A stretch of DNA of 64,000 nucleotides. Source: Lymantria dispar (Eukaryota > Arthropoda > Insecta > Lepidoptera > Erebidae). Positions within the stretch are counted from its first letter, which is position 1. The number at the start of each line of letters is the position of its first letter. The translations under genes were made by a program, and so were the position numbers. Shown here piece after piece: positions 51,084 to 60,956 of the stretch. The notes beneath the pieces were generated by a model. That model had not been told where the DNA came from. It did no database searches and saw only the letters and a list, made by a program, of their open reading frames with translations. The stretch is from assembly GCA_032191425.1 (NCBI GenBank), contig CM063448.1, positions 36,742,908-36,806,907 on the forward strand, read 5' to 3'.

Positions 51084-51596
51084 TATCACGCCTCGGGCGG
51101 CTCCCTGCGTTCGCTCGACACACGTTAACAAACAACACATTGCAATACAATGCAACTACAATATAACTAGCAACAGTTCATCGGCAGACACAGACTATTG
51201 GACAACACCCCATTTGCCTTAAATATTAATGACGGAACGATATAAATATTAGATCCCGTCCCATTGTTATTGTCGCGTTGTTTTATAACAACATTCAATT
51301 TATTACTACCTCATATACAATTGTATTTAGTAATAATTAATTATTCGACAAATGTTCGTGCTTTGTATAGTCTGTGTACATTTATATAATCGAAATTATT
51401 ATTACTTAGAAATGCGGCAAGTGGCTTAAATAATGTTTAAAATAATACAAAATTTGAGGCTATTATTAAACTTGATTTACATTTTGTAAATATTATCATT
51501 TAGATATCATCAGAACAGATACAAGTTTACTTATTAGGGTACAGACTAATGTGATTGATATAAAAATATCTTTCAGAAGACAATTATTATTTCGGC

Positions 51597-52870
51597 AATA
51601 GGGAATATGCATGAATTTTTTTTTTTTTTTTAAACGTTTCTACTAGTTATTATATTACTAGAAATTAATATAATACGTCCAAAATATAAACCATTACGCT
51701 AAAAAAAAATTTAAAAATCGCTGTCATTTATGGGCGATGTAAACGCGGCTACTTCGGCGCGCATATTCTGTGACGTCAGAGTACTCGACACTCGTAAATT
51801 TGCTAGGGCTGTTGATATTTTTATGAATATCGTTTTTCGACATACCCATATTTTATAATATATCAATATCGGGGTTTGATATATCGAAAAATATATCGGT
51901 TTTTATTATTATTATCGTAATCGTATTAGTATCGTATTAAATATATTATATCCTATTTACCTTGCAGCTTTTATTCCTCCGAGTTTAACAGACGTTAAAT
52001 CTGATTTAGACGCGAAATACGTTCTCATCATATACACTTCTATTTTAGGAAGTTTATCTGACTGTACTTTGACGAAACCGGTTTCAGTCATTGTAATAAG
52101 TCTTTTATTCACAAAGATTAATACTTGAACACAGAAAACTAATAACTTATTATGAAATAACTGGGTAACAATACAAAATATTCACTAGAAACATACAAAC
52201 AACTTGATATCAGAAGGAGGGCTGTTGATAAAATATCGATATGTCAAAATATCGATATTATTATTTAAAAATATCGATACTTAATACTGAACTTTTTTTT
52301 GGACGATATATCCATAATAAAAACTAAGCATCGAGGGTCGATATTTATATTTGAATAAATTTGTTGTTCTATCTTTTCTTGTAAAGTATTTATTCTACAA
52401 AATCGCCGTAAACTTTATCTACTGTAAAAGCATTGGCATGAAATTAATGATCAATTATCACTTACTCCTAGAATTTCATAAAAAAAGCTCGGCACGGCAA
52501 CCCCGCAATGAACGAAGTTAAAGAGTGAACATGGGGAAAATATCGAAATGTCGATATTTTATTTCGTTATATCGAACTCAGATATTGATATATTTAAAAA
52601 TATCCCTATATCGAACAACCATATTTTTTTAAAATATCGACAGCCCTAATCAGAAGACGGGAGGACTATGAGTTCACGTTTTGAACAACCAATGTGTTGC
52701 GTTTTAGAAATTTTGCGCGCGAATCTCAAAAAAGGCACTATTTGATAATTAAATTTAATTATTAAATAATCATAAAATTAAAAATAATTGTATAGGTACG
52801 TTTTCTAAGCAATAAAGATTACAAATAAAAATAATTTGTTAATTTTGGAGTTTCGTGCATATTCCCTATT
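51597..52870. mobile_element. TIR element about 1.27 kb, hosting a hAT MITE
   Basis: AATAGGGAATATGCATGAA at 51597-51615 and the inverse TTTCGTGCATATTCCCTATT ending 52870. No transposase seen. Inside are TAGGGCTGTTGATATTT at 51804 (a solo MITE end) and the complete MITE at 52217-52648. Confidence 0.72.
52209..52656. mobile_element. hAT-type MITE with 8-bp target duplication
   Basis: Element 52217-52648 starts GAGGGCTGTTGATAAAATATCG and ends AATATCGACAGCCCTA. ATCAGAAG flanks both sides (52209-52216 and 52649-52656). Rich in ATATCGATA words. Confidence 0.92.
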
Positions 52871-52984
52871 TACAAGATACATATTGATATTCAACATGTA
52901 GAATGCGTGTTTAAATTGTCTTAGGAATTAACCTGAGATTTAGGTGTCGTTGGAGAAACCGGAATTGGTCTCATATAAAGCTTT

Positions 52985-53245
52985 TGAGTGGTGACGGAGT
53001 AAGAATACAATTCACTACTTTTGTGATGGCGAAAGAATACAATTCACCTTCTTGCCCGTGGACGTCGTATAACGCAACTAAGGGTTATCTTATGTATACA
53101 ACAATATGCAAGAGAAGGAAAACTCGAAATAAAACTATAACTTACCAAACCGTCTGACCAGCGTAATATAATAATTAAATATACCTCCTAATAAGGGAGG
53201 CTCTAGCCCAGTAGTAGGACGTATACGAGCTGTGGTGATGATGAA
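52985..53245 (+). repeat. SINE-like family A copy with duplicated start
   Basis: The GTGACGGAGTAAGAATACAA start is followed about 40 bases later by a second version, GTGATGGCGAAAGAATACAA, before GCCCGTGGACGTCGT. It ends GGTGATGATGAAA. Confidence 0.8.
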
Positions 53246-53453
53246 AATTGAGTATTAAGGTACTTATTTTATTTGAACTGTGTACTAAACACATTTGACT
53301 AGTAACACTTGCCAGCGTTACTTATGTGTAATGATAATTAAAAAAAATATATTTAAAAGCAATAATTGATAAAATTAAATATAAATTGTTTGTGTAACGT
53401 GTTTAGCGAACGTAGACTTCAGATGTACAAGATGTAAATAAATATATTTTATT

Positions 53454-53470
53454 AATAAAGAAGTTTTATT
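53454..53470. terminator. Convergent poly(A) signals of LTN1 and TMEM138
   Basis: AATAAA on the + strand at 53454-53459 and AATAAA on the - strand at 53465-53470 (TTTATT on +). The two genes converge here and may share the cleavage region. Confidence 0.6.
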
Positions 53471-53748
53471 TTAGTATTACAATATACATATAGATAAGTA
53501 CCTACTAAATAGAAAGTACTATTTTTTTTTTATATAAAAATAAGCCTCTAACAGCTGTATTTTAATTTTTTTTTTGCTTACATATATTTATCATTAATAA
53601 ATGTTTTAAATAATTATCATTATAATTCTACGTTGAGTATAAAGACTAGACACAATATCCATTAAGGTGTTTTCGAAGACTAGAAATTCCATCAATCAGT
53701 CCAATTTCAATGTTATAAAGCTCTGTGCGTAAGTGAAGAGAGATCCAT

Positions 53749-53855
53749 CTAATGATTTTGTAGTTGTTGATTGATCCAGTCTATGTCCTCGTAGAAGCGT
53801 GGGTCGCTCACTCGCAGGGCTGCACGCTTGTAGAAGAAATAGTACCACGGAGACA
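53749..53855 (-). CDS. TMEM138: TMEM138 exon 4 and stop
   Basis: Reads SPWYYFFYKRAALRVSDPRF, then YEDIDWINQQLQNH and TAG. Acceptor GTTAG at 53856-53860. Confidence 0.95.
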
Positions 53856-55389
53856 CTAACAGAAATATGTTATCCATATTAATAATTGAAAAAATGCAAC
53901 ATATTCAAAAATACTGAATTTTATCTTTCAAACATAATTGTGTATACATGTTTAAATAGAGACCGCACAGATGAAGTACTAGTGTAAGATACTGATGTAC
54001 CATGCCAGTGTTGTGTGTTAGATTCCTACGCAGGACAATACTTTGTGTGATGCACAAATTTGTTTCCGTTAAATATGTTTGTAAAGTCCCCTGTTATATG
54101 AGAATTATTACTTTAGTACAGGGTGTTGTCTTGCTATTCTAAATATCTATAAATCTTACATGTAATATATTTAATAAACAAATCAAAAAGAGTTACTAAA
54201 TACAATTACATCTCATGGTAATACAATCATACATAGTAAACAATTGTAACACTAGTATGTTAAGCATATTATTATCTACATGGTATCTAGAAGAGCTAGA
54301 TACCATGTAGATAATAATATTGAAAACCTTTCTTTTGAGTCACTGTACATTACCAACAATCAGAAGTGACACGGTAATGCAGTGCTACTCCATCATAGCA
54401 TATAGGAAGCAATTTAAAGTATAAAATTAAAAAACAACCAAACTTACAACATCTCTGTAAGGTGAACAAGAATATAAGCATAGGAGTAGACACAGTGTTA
54501 GGATTGCCCCACTTCTCCAGCAACCACACTGCATGTAGTGTGACACTTGCGATAATATAGGCTGCACACACAGCACCCGCCACTCGGAACTTACGCACTA
54601 GCACCTCCACCAGCCCTGCCTGGAAATAGAACACAAAGTATTCTAACACTCAACTTTTATACCACTAATGTTCATAATGATGCATTAAACATTTTAATTT
54701 GATTTAACTACAGTTATATTTATTTACATAGCTCCAAACAACTCTCCTGACGCCCTCTGCCTAACAAATATACTCCCAAGGAAGATTGCCAGTACATTTG
54801 GCAATATGTATAATTGCAGAGTTCATATTCCATCGACCACAAATCATTTGCACAATAGCAGTGTGATGATGAGTTAGGAAGATTTTAAACAACAAAATTG
54901 TCATTAGACTTAATAATGGCATAGTGCAAGAACATTATTTAAATAAATAAAATATATGTAGCCACGAAATATTGAAATTAACTAGTTAGGTTGTATACCT
55001 AACAACTTACTTGAAACAAATATGTAGAAAAAAATGTCATCAACATTATTGTAACTGAAAGCACCAAGAACAAGTCCTGAAATCTAAAAATAAAAATATT
55101 AGTGGACACGCAATCCTTCTTAAACATTCGCATATTCCTATAAGGATATTGTTTGATGGCCCTATTGATAGTCTTAATTGGTTAGTAAAAAAACAAAAAT
55201 ACTCTTTACATATTTAACTATTTCAATAATATTAGACCTATTAGATTTAAAAGGCTCTTACATGAATAATACGAGTAATCCATCTCGACTTCGCGGAAAT
55301 AAGCTTACACAATTAAATATTAAATCGCAAAAGATGAATGTAAGCTGAAAAAATATGCAACAAGTATATCTCGGTGTAGATAGCTTCAT
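53749..55389 (-). CDS. TMEM138: Transmembrane protein 138, four exons (whole gene)
   Basis: Joining 55389-55262, 55083-55011, 54619-54448 and 53855-53749 gives 159 codons, against 162 in human. TMEM138 is a small polytopic membrane protein of the ciliary transition zone/vesicle pathway; human mutations cause Joubert syndrome. Four hydrophobic segments lie at about residues 9-29, 37-65, 79-99 and 112-132. Collinear matches to human include FFQLTFIFCDLIFN (human SLQFLLLSYDLFVN), LVLFIFQDLF (LVLFIIQDIA), LFQAGLVEVLVRKF (VFQAGLVNLLFHKF), LFTLQRC (LFVFQRL) and FYKRAALRVSDPRFYED (FYKRTAVRLGDPHFYQD). All junctions are GT-AG and in phase. In vertebrates the gene neighbours TMEM216; here its 3' neighbour is LTN1. 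Confidence 0.95.
53965..54125 (+). repeat. tRNA-derived SINE, uninterrupted copy in TMEM138 intron
   Basis: CGCACAGATGAAGTACTAGTG, CGCAGGACAATACTTTG, GCACAAATTTG and tail TTTGTAAAGTCCCCTG, ending AGTACAGGGTG. Confidence 0.75.
54266..54320. repeat. Perfect 25-base inverted repeat, 5-base loop
   Basis: Arms 54266-54290 and 54296-54320 pair perfectly around AAGAG. The inner part reads CATGGTATCTAG. Confidence 0.95.
54448..54619 (-). CDS. TMEM138: TMEM138 exon 3
   Basis: AGLVEVLVRKFRVAGAVCAA, third membrane segment YIIASVTLHAVWLL, then PMLIFLFTLQRC. Donor GTAAGT, acceptor TTTCCAG. Confidence 0.95.
55011..55083 (-). CDS. TMEM138: TMEM138 exon 2
   Basis: FQDLFLVLSVTIMLMTFFS and TYLFQ, the second membrane segment. 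Acceptor TATTTTTAG, donor GTAAGT. Confidence 0.93.
55262..55389 (-). CDS. TMEM138: TMEM138 exon 1 with start codon
   Basis: MKLSTPRYTCCIFFQLTFIF to GLLVLF, ending AT|GTAAG. The length and the QL...DLIFN pattern match human exon 1 (MLQTSNYSL, LQFLLLSYDLFVN), and the codon split rejoins as isoleucine before FQDLF. Confidence 0.9.
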
Positions 55390-57150
55390 TTTTCTAATTA
55401 ATCTGATATTTAGGTCTTAAAATCTTATTTTTCAGTTTTATGCAAACAGACAAACAGCTGCGCGTTTAAAATGAAAGACACTCCTTTACACTTTTTTGAA
55501 GTACTACTTTGTGATTTGTATTGTCTTACATTAATTATTATTATAAATATTTCAACCTTTTAATGCTTAAAAATAATTTGTTAAGAAAAAAGTAAGATAA
55601 GCAATGAGAGTTGTGAATTCAGGTAAATAATGGACGTATAGATCTCATATAATGAAGAATTATTGTTGTAATGCTAAAGTTAACTGAGTGTAAAGGAATG
55701 GGGAAAATATAGATTTTTCACAAGATGACGCATTTTTGAATTTTGGCGCCAACGTGAATATATCGTATGACACTCTTGTACGAAATTAAATATTTTAACA
55801 TTTTAGTGTATTATATATATTAAGTACGTTTTTTACCATACCATAACTTGCAGACGGAAAAGCTGATTATTAGAAAGTAACGCAATATGATAAAACTAAA
55901 ATACTTTCTTATAATTTAAACTTATTTGCGACTTGACTGTATAAGCTTTATTCCCTCTGTCTATCTGATCCAAAACAAATAGGTCATTCTTTTTTTCTCG
56001 TACTGGCAAATACGTCCTCTGTTGCCATTGTCGACTTATTTTTATTATATTAGATCCTTAAATATAGAGATGGGTGTTATATACTGGTACGGTGAAAAAG
56101 TCACAGCGACACGCCGTCTAAAAGTATCACTGTGACATGCCACGAAGGAACAACGTTACAAAGTCACTTCGATTCCCGGAACGTTGGTCCTTTACGTCAC
56201 GTTGTAATCGTGAGTGGCGAACGTAGTTCGGTTAACATCGGCACTAATTGGGTTGATTCGGGTACGGCTCGCTCGGCCGCGGCAGCGGTATAGAGCATTT
56301 AGTTGCTAGAAAGGGCATAATTATTATTGTTTGTATCACTACATTAACTACTAGTAATAACTAATTACATATTATTTAATTAGCAGATATTTTATATATG
56401 ATCAATGACAAAGATAGGCAGACATTCTTGTTAGTCAATTACGTAAAAATATTATATATTTGATACACAACAGGTATATATATATATAAATACATAGGCA
56501 CCCTATGTATTTTAAGTTTTCATTGTTTACAGGATTATGAAACATCGCCAAATATTCATAATTATCTTATTCAAATATGTTTATAATTATTTTCTTTTTC
56601 AATAAATAATCACAATATGAAGTACATAATTGTATTATACCTAACACCTTTTATTTTTCCACAACTGTCTATTCTCATAATCGTTCTATGGATCGATTTA
56701 ACCTTGAACTTCACATTAGAATTTTGAGTCACTGTGACAAGTGCTCGCTAATTTGAAAGTTATTGCACATTGTATTACTTCTAGTATTCTTAATACCAAA
56801 TCCATAAAAGTAGATTTATTAGCCAAACCTACAATATAAATATGTATAGGGTTCATCATTGCATTGTAAAAAATTGTGCGACAGTCCTAAGCCTGTAAAA
56901 GTGTGAAGGTTATTTTAGATCAACTACCTAATTATCATCGAGTAAGTAAATCACCACATACGTTATTCAATAACATTCGTTGTAAATTAAAAACGTCTAC
57001 TGGAATAACACCGATTACCGAATACTACATTCTGATGTAAGTGACTGTCGTGACAAAGTCACGTTGATTTGTCGCTGTGACTTTTTTGTAACTGGAACAT
57101 CAGTCACGGCTACTGAAAAGTAACGATTTTCCTCACGTCTACTTAAATAT
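55390..57150. other. Upstream intergenic DNA with a probable decayed TIR element
   Basis: No gene found. 56065-57145 shows inverted similarity between ends: GAAAAAGTCACAGCGACACG near 56093 and GTCACGTTGATTTGTCGCTGTGAC near 57057. GTCACTGTGAC-like words recur. Target duplication not clear. Confidence 0.45.
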
Positions 57151-57544
57151 GAAATTAGCGTTTTGTCGTACTGACCACTTTGATCTGAAATATCTCCTCT
57201 TTGGTTAAGAATTCCAAATTCAAATTTATAAATTCATTTAGCTGGTACATTTGAGTTCTGAAACCAGTCGTCCATTTGTCATTTTTTTTTTTTTTTTGGC
57301 GTCGTTTATTATTGTACAATGGAAAACATGTAATATCGGTATATTCACGAGTACGAGTTTTACCGTGGCACCAGTGCTGCAGAAACAGTGAGAAACAGCT
57401 CGAAGGATTAATTATGTGTACGGCACTGGTGCCGCAAAAGAAAGCACGGTATGTTTTTGATTTCAACGTTTTCGTTCTGGAAATTTCAACCTTCAGAACC
57501 AACCGACGGCCGGATACCAAAGTGGCAAATTAAGAATTAAAGGT

Positions 57545-57855
57545 TATTGTGGAAGCGGATCCATCACAAAGCACTTCAAAAATAGCTGTAGGCTTTGGGC
57601 TAAGTGATAAAACTGTATTAATCCACTTGAAGCAAATCGGAAAAGTAAAAAAGCTTGAACGATGTGTACCTCATGAATTGAATGAAACGAACTTGCAAAC
57701 ACGCGTCGACTGCTGTGTTACTTTGCTCAACCGACACAATGATGAAGGGATTTTAAATCGAATCATTACTTGTGATGAAAAGTGAATACTGTACGATAAT
57801 CGGAAGCGCTCGTCGCAATGGCTGAGCCCTGGAGACCCAGCCAAATCCAGAGTTC
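57545..57855 (+). pseudogene. Mariner transposase fragment
   Basis: EADPSQSTSKIAVGFGLSDKT, LIHLKQIGKVKKLERCVPHEL and IITCDEK, then after a stop ILYDNRKRSSQWLSPGDPAK. This is the HTH and first catalytic aspartate (CDEK) of a mariner of a different subfamily from that at 13085. Breaks off at an R1 relic. Confidence 0.85.
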
Positions 57856-58235
57856 TCTTATGACGACCACAGAAAGCCATGGTGGTGAGGGCTATTCGCG
57901 GTTATCGTGTGGTAGCGACGTAGGCATTGTGATCGGAACTCCCCCGTGGGACAAGCAGACGGTGATGCTTACTGGGTTTTACCGATGGGTGCAGGGGAAG
58001 CTTGCAGGTAGTGGCTATGTCCCCCATTAGTTGGCTGACCGGCGGGGCGTTGCCCACTGGGATGTTATTGTTCATTGGATAGTCCGGCTGGAAAGGCCTC
58101 GATTCGATGTTTGTACCGTGCCGACCTTCGCTAGAATGCCGAGCAAATAGCCGAGGTCCCGGGTGGAGGGACCGGGGTTTAGAGCGCCACCCGCAAAGAG
58201 GCCGACAGTGGTCAGCCCAATGCCTATGAGGAAGG
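57853..58235 (+). mobile_element. R1-type LINE relic
   Basis: ATGACGACCACAGAAAGCC, GGAACTCCCCCGTGGGAC and CGTTGCCCACTGG match the R1 ORF at about 18990-19220. CCGAGGTCCCGGGTGGAGG near 58150 is its 3' UTR start. Heavily decayed. Confidence 0.8.
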
Positions 58236-58409
58236 AATACGGTAGGTTACTATTATACGGTAGGGTCCGCAAAAAAGGCTGAACTAAAATATTATGATTT
58301 TATAAAAAATCATAATGTTATAATTCAGCTTTCTTTGCTTACTTTATTTGACCGATACATCAATCCTTTTCCTCAAATCAATATCGACGTTGATATTGAT
58401 ATTTTAATT

Positions 58410-58575
58410 AATATCGACACATCCAGTCTCACTCCAAGTCCCACGCGGGAGTGCCAACCGACAGGCATGCTGTCTTCATCGCCACCGTACGATATCTGCG
58501 TATGGCTCTGACTGGCATGACCTTCTGTGGTAGTCATAAGAGCCTTGAGTCGGACGGACAAGAACGCCACCGACA
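58410..58575 (-). mobile_element. R1-type LINE relic, reverse orientation
   Basis: On the minus strand ATGACTACCACAGAAGGTC, ACGGTGGCGATGAAGACAGC and ACTCCCGCGTGGGACTTGG correspond to the same ORF part as 57853. Confidence 0.75.
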
Positions 58576-58649
58576 TGAGTATTTAGTTCAACTTAGATGA
58601 TTAATGGAAATTGTATTTTTTTTTGCACAAAAATTTTAATAAAACATAT

Positions 58650-58760
58650 GCTTATAACATCTATGTATCCGTCTGACCAATGTGGTCAACTTCCCTTATA
58701 TTATGGAAGCGGCTCGAGCCCAACAGTGAGACGTACTTGGGCTGAGATGATGAAAATAAG
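58650..58760 (+). repeat. SINE-like family A 3' part
   Basis: CCGTCTGACCAATGTGG, GCTCGAGCCCAACAGTGAG and GGGCTGAGATGATG. Confidence 0.78.
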
Positions 58761-58899
58761 CCATCTTTTAGCTAATACGTTTACACATATTTAATTTTAA
58801 ATGTGAGTTATGATATGTCATTTGTTAAGTGACTCATGATTAGGAGTCACTTAATTAGATATAAACTATTTTTTGTTGATAATTATTTTAAAACAGCTG

Positions 58900-59240
58900 T
58901 TGTCCGCAGATGGCCTTGACAGCTTGACTCGGACTATGGGTGAGCGCTGAGGGCCCTCAACCCGGTGAAAGTATACTTAGCGACATTGCCCAAGGGCTCC
59001 CCCTATGCGGAACGCACCTCGGCTTGGGGCGTCGCTGGAGGCAAAGTGGGCGTGCCCACGTTTTAATTAATGATCTTTGCGTGGTGCGGTTTCACACCTC
59101 GACGGCGGGGACAGAACAGCTAGTATTTACGTGTGAAGGCCTCGTGGGCCGTGTAGGCTCTACGTTGAGCGAATGTGATATTGTCGTCCTCTTCGTCGAG
59201 GACTGTTGTCGTCGAATGGAAGCTATAGACTAATTAAAAC
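58900..59240. other. Isolated GC-rich patch with a 97-codon ORF of unknown nature
   Basis: A plus-strand ORF 58940-59233 (start MSAEGPQPGESI, end CCRRMEAID) sits in a patch clearly richer in G+C than its flanks. I do not recognise a domain. The base composition suggests a transposon fragment rather than a host gene, but it does not match the R1 copies here. Confidence 0.35.
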
Positions 59241-59460
59241 CGACATCACTTTTATATAGAAAAACTATAAGCGAGCAACAAAAACCCATTCGAATAACGA
59301 ATTGTCATTTGGCACCAAGCGACAAATCATTTTTATAATTCAATTATCATTTCCAACAATAATTGCCTTTGCTAAAAGTAACAGACATATAAACGCAGTG
59401 CAATCAAAAGATGCCAATCACAGACATACAGTTACTGTTTTCCTTTGCTCTCTATTATAG

Positions 59461-59508
59461 TCATGGAAGTAATAAGTACTACGTACGTAGTACTTATTAC
59501 TTCCATGA
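59461..59508. repeat. Perfect 48-base palindrome with no loop
   Basis: The left half 59461-59484 begins TCATGGAAGTAATAAG and the right half 59485-59508 is its exact complement. The centre is TACGTACGTA. Confidence 0.97.
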
Positions 59509-59559
59509 TTATAGTTTCGTATTTTAGCGATATGACATAAAAAAAATTCTGTTTCGTTA

Positions 59560-59670
59560 AGAAATTGAATGTTATGTGTCAAAATATCGGACCAAATTAT
59601 ATCGGCTAAAATATCGATACATCGATTTTAAAACATCAAAATATCGATATATTGTTACTTCCAACTTAAT
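59560..59670. repeat. ATCGATAT-rich relic
   Basis: AAAATATCGATACATCGATTTT and ATCAAAATATCGATATATTG resemble the interior of the 52217 MITE. No ends found. Confidence 0.4.
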
Positions 59671-59855
59671 ACTAATTTGACATTTTGTTTTACAATATAT
59701 TAAGAAAAAAAGGCGCGGGAATCTTGAAAGAGAAAGGCGCAATTTTATAAACAAATTTTCACATAATTATTTTATTGGGTGTAAATATTGTATAAAGTTT
59801 GTAATATAGTTTATTAATCATCGTTCACGTACATAATTATTATTAATTCTCCAAT

Positions 59856-60956
59856 ATGGGGAAAAAACGTCGACGGAAGGAGGATGGTCCTCTGCCTGAG
59901 CAACCGTTGACTTCGTCCTCGGATTTCTCCGATGCAGAGTCCGTAATTTCGCACAAAGTCGTCAATAAAGGGAAGTATGACATCTATAAAGTTCCAGGCT
60001 ACACAAGATGTTATCCAGAAGATTCGAACAAGTCTGAATTTATTGTCCTACTATCACACACAGCTGATAACACCATTTTCAGCGATAGAGATTGTATGTC
60101 TTTGTCAAAGAAACTAAGAGAGCACGGCGTTTCTGGTGTCATGCACCTTAAAACAATAAATAAGTACAAAGTAGGCATTACATTTGATCTTCCAAATAAT
60201 GCTAACATGTTTTTAAAAAATAAGAAGCTGCTTGAAGAGCTCCTTTTAAAAGCCACCATACCAGCTCGTGACACTGAGATTACAGGCGTACTCAGATCTG
60301 TTCCTGTGGGTATGTCCAATAAAGATATATTCTCATTAATAGGGAGCTCTAAGAATGTTATCCAGGTAAGAAGATTCATGCGTAGGGTAAGGGATGAAGT
60401 TGGTACAACTTTTGTTCCCACCCAAACCGTTGCAGTGACTTTTGCCTCAACCAATCTGCCAGAATATATTTATCTAGACTCTTGGAGACATGAGGTGAAC
60501 ATTTATATACCACCCATAAAACAATGCCTTAAGTGTATGCGGTATAACCATATAGCAAAATTCTGTCGCAATAATGTAGTGTGCTCAATATGCTCAGAAA
60601 ATCAGTTTTAAAGACTGTAAAGTAGATAGTAAAAACGCTAAATGTGTTAACTGTAAGGGTAACCATATTGCCATTGCATCAGTCTGTCCACTAAAAAAGC
60701 AAAAGATTGAAGAAAATAAAATTAAATCTAACTCTGTTAGGTATTCTGAATTATTTGATGCAAAGTCATTCCCTGTTTTAAACACCCGTACCCTTGACAC
60801 ACAAGTTAAAAATCTGATGAAGTCTGACACTTTTATGAATATTCTTATTGAAACTATAGTAAAAATTGTTGCAAACAAAGAGGTTCCCATCAATAGTCAA
60901 TCTATTCGTGAGACCCTTAATAAAACCCTTAGTAATAAATTTCTATCTACTTCCTA
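59856..60956 (+). pseudogene. LINE ORF1 (gag-like RNA-binding protein), frameshifted
   Basis: Starts MGKKRRRKEDGPL, a basic N-terminus. The middle has the jockey-type RNA-recognition region (GVSGVMHLKTINKYKVGITF, ITGVLRSVPVGMS). Three CCHC-type knuckles follow: CLKCMRYNHIAKFC, one beginning CSIC and ending DC, and CVNCKGNHIAIASVC. The first frame stops at 60608 just after SENQF, and the second and third knuckles continue in another frame to 60956, so one small indel near 60600 breaks the gene. Confidence 0.88.

Larger units (their letters stand above)
51084..53459 (+). other. LTN1 3' UTR/downstream region with nested repeats
   Basis: No ORF of note. A possible early poly(A) hexamer ATTAAA lies near 51464. 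A stronger cluster, AATAAA at 53454-53459 with another A-rich version near 53436, lies just before the opposing TMEM138 signal. Transposons fill 51597-52870 and 52985-53245. The true transcript end cannot be told from sequence. Confidence 0.5.

Noticed and set aside
58940..59233. Calling this ORF a novel host gene
   Set aside because: No start context, domain, splice or neighbour evidence; kept only as an unknown patch.
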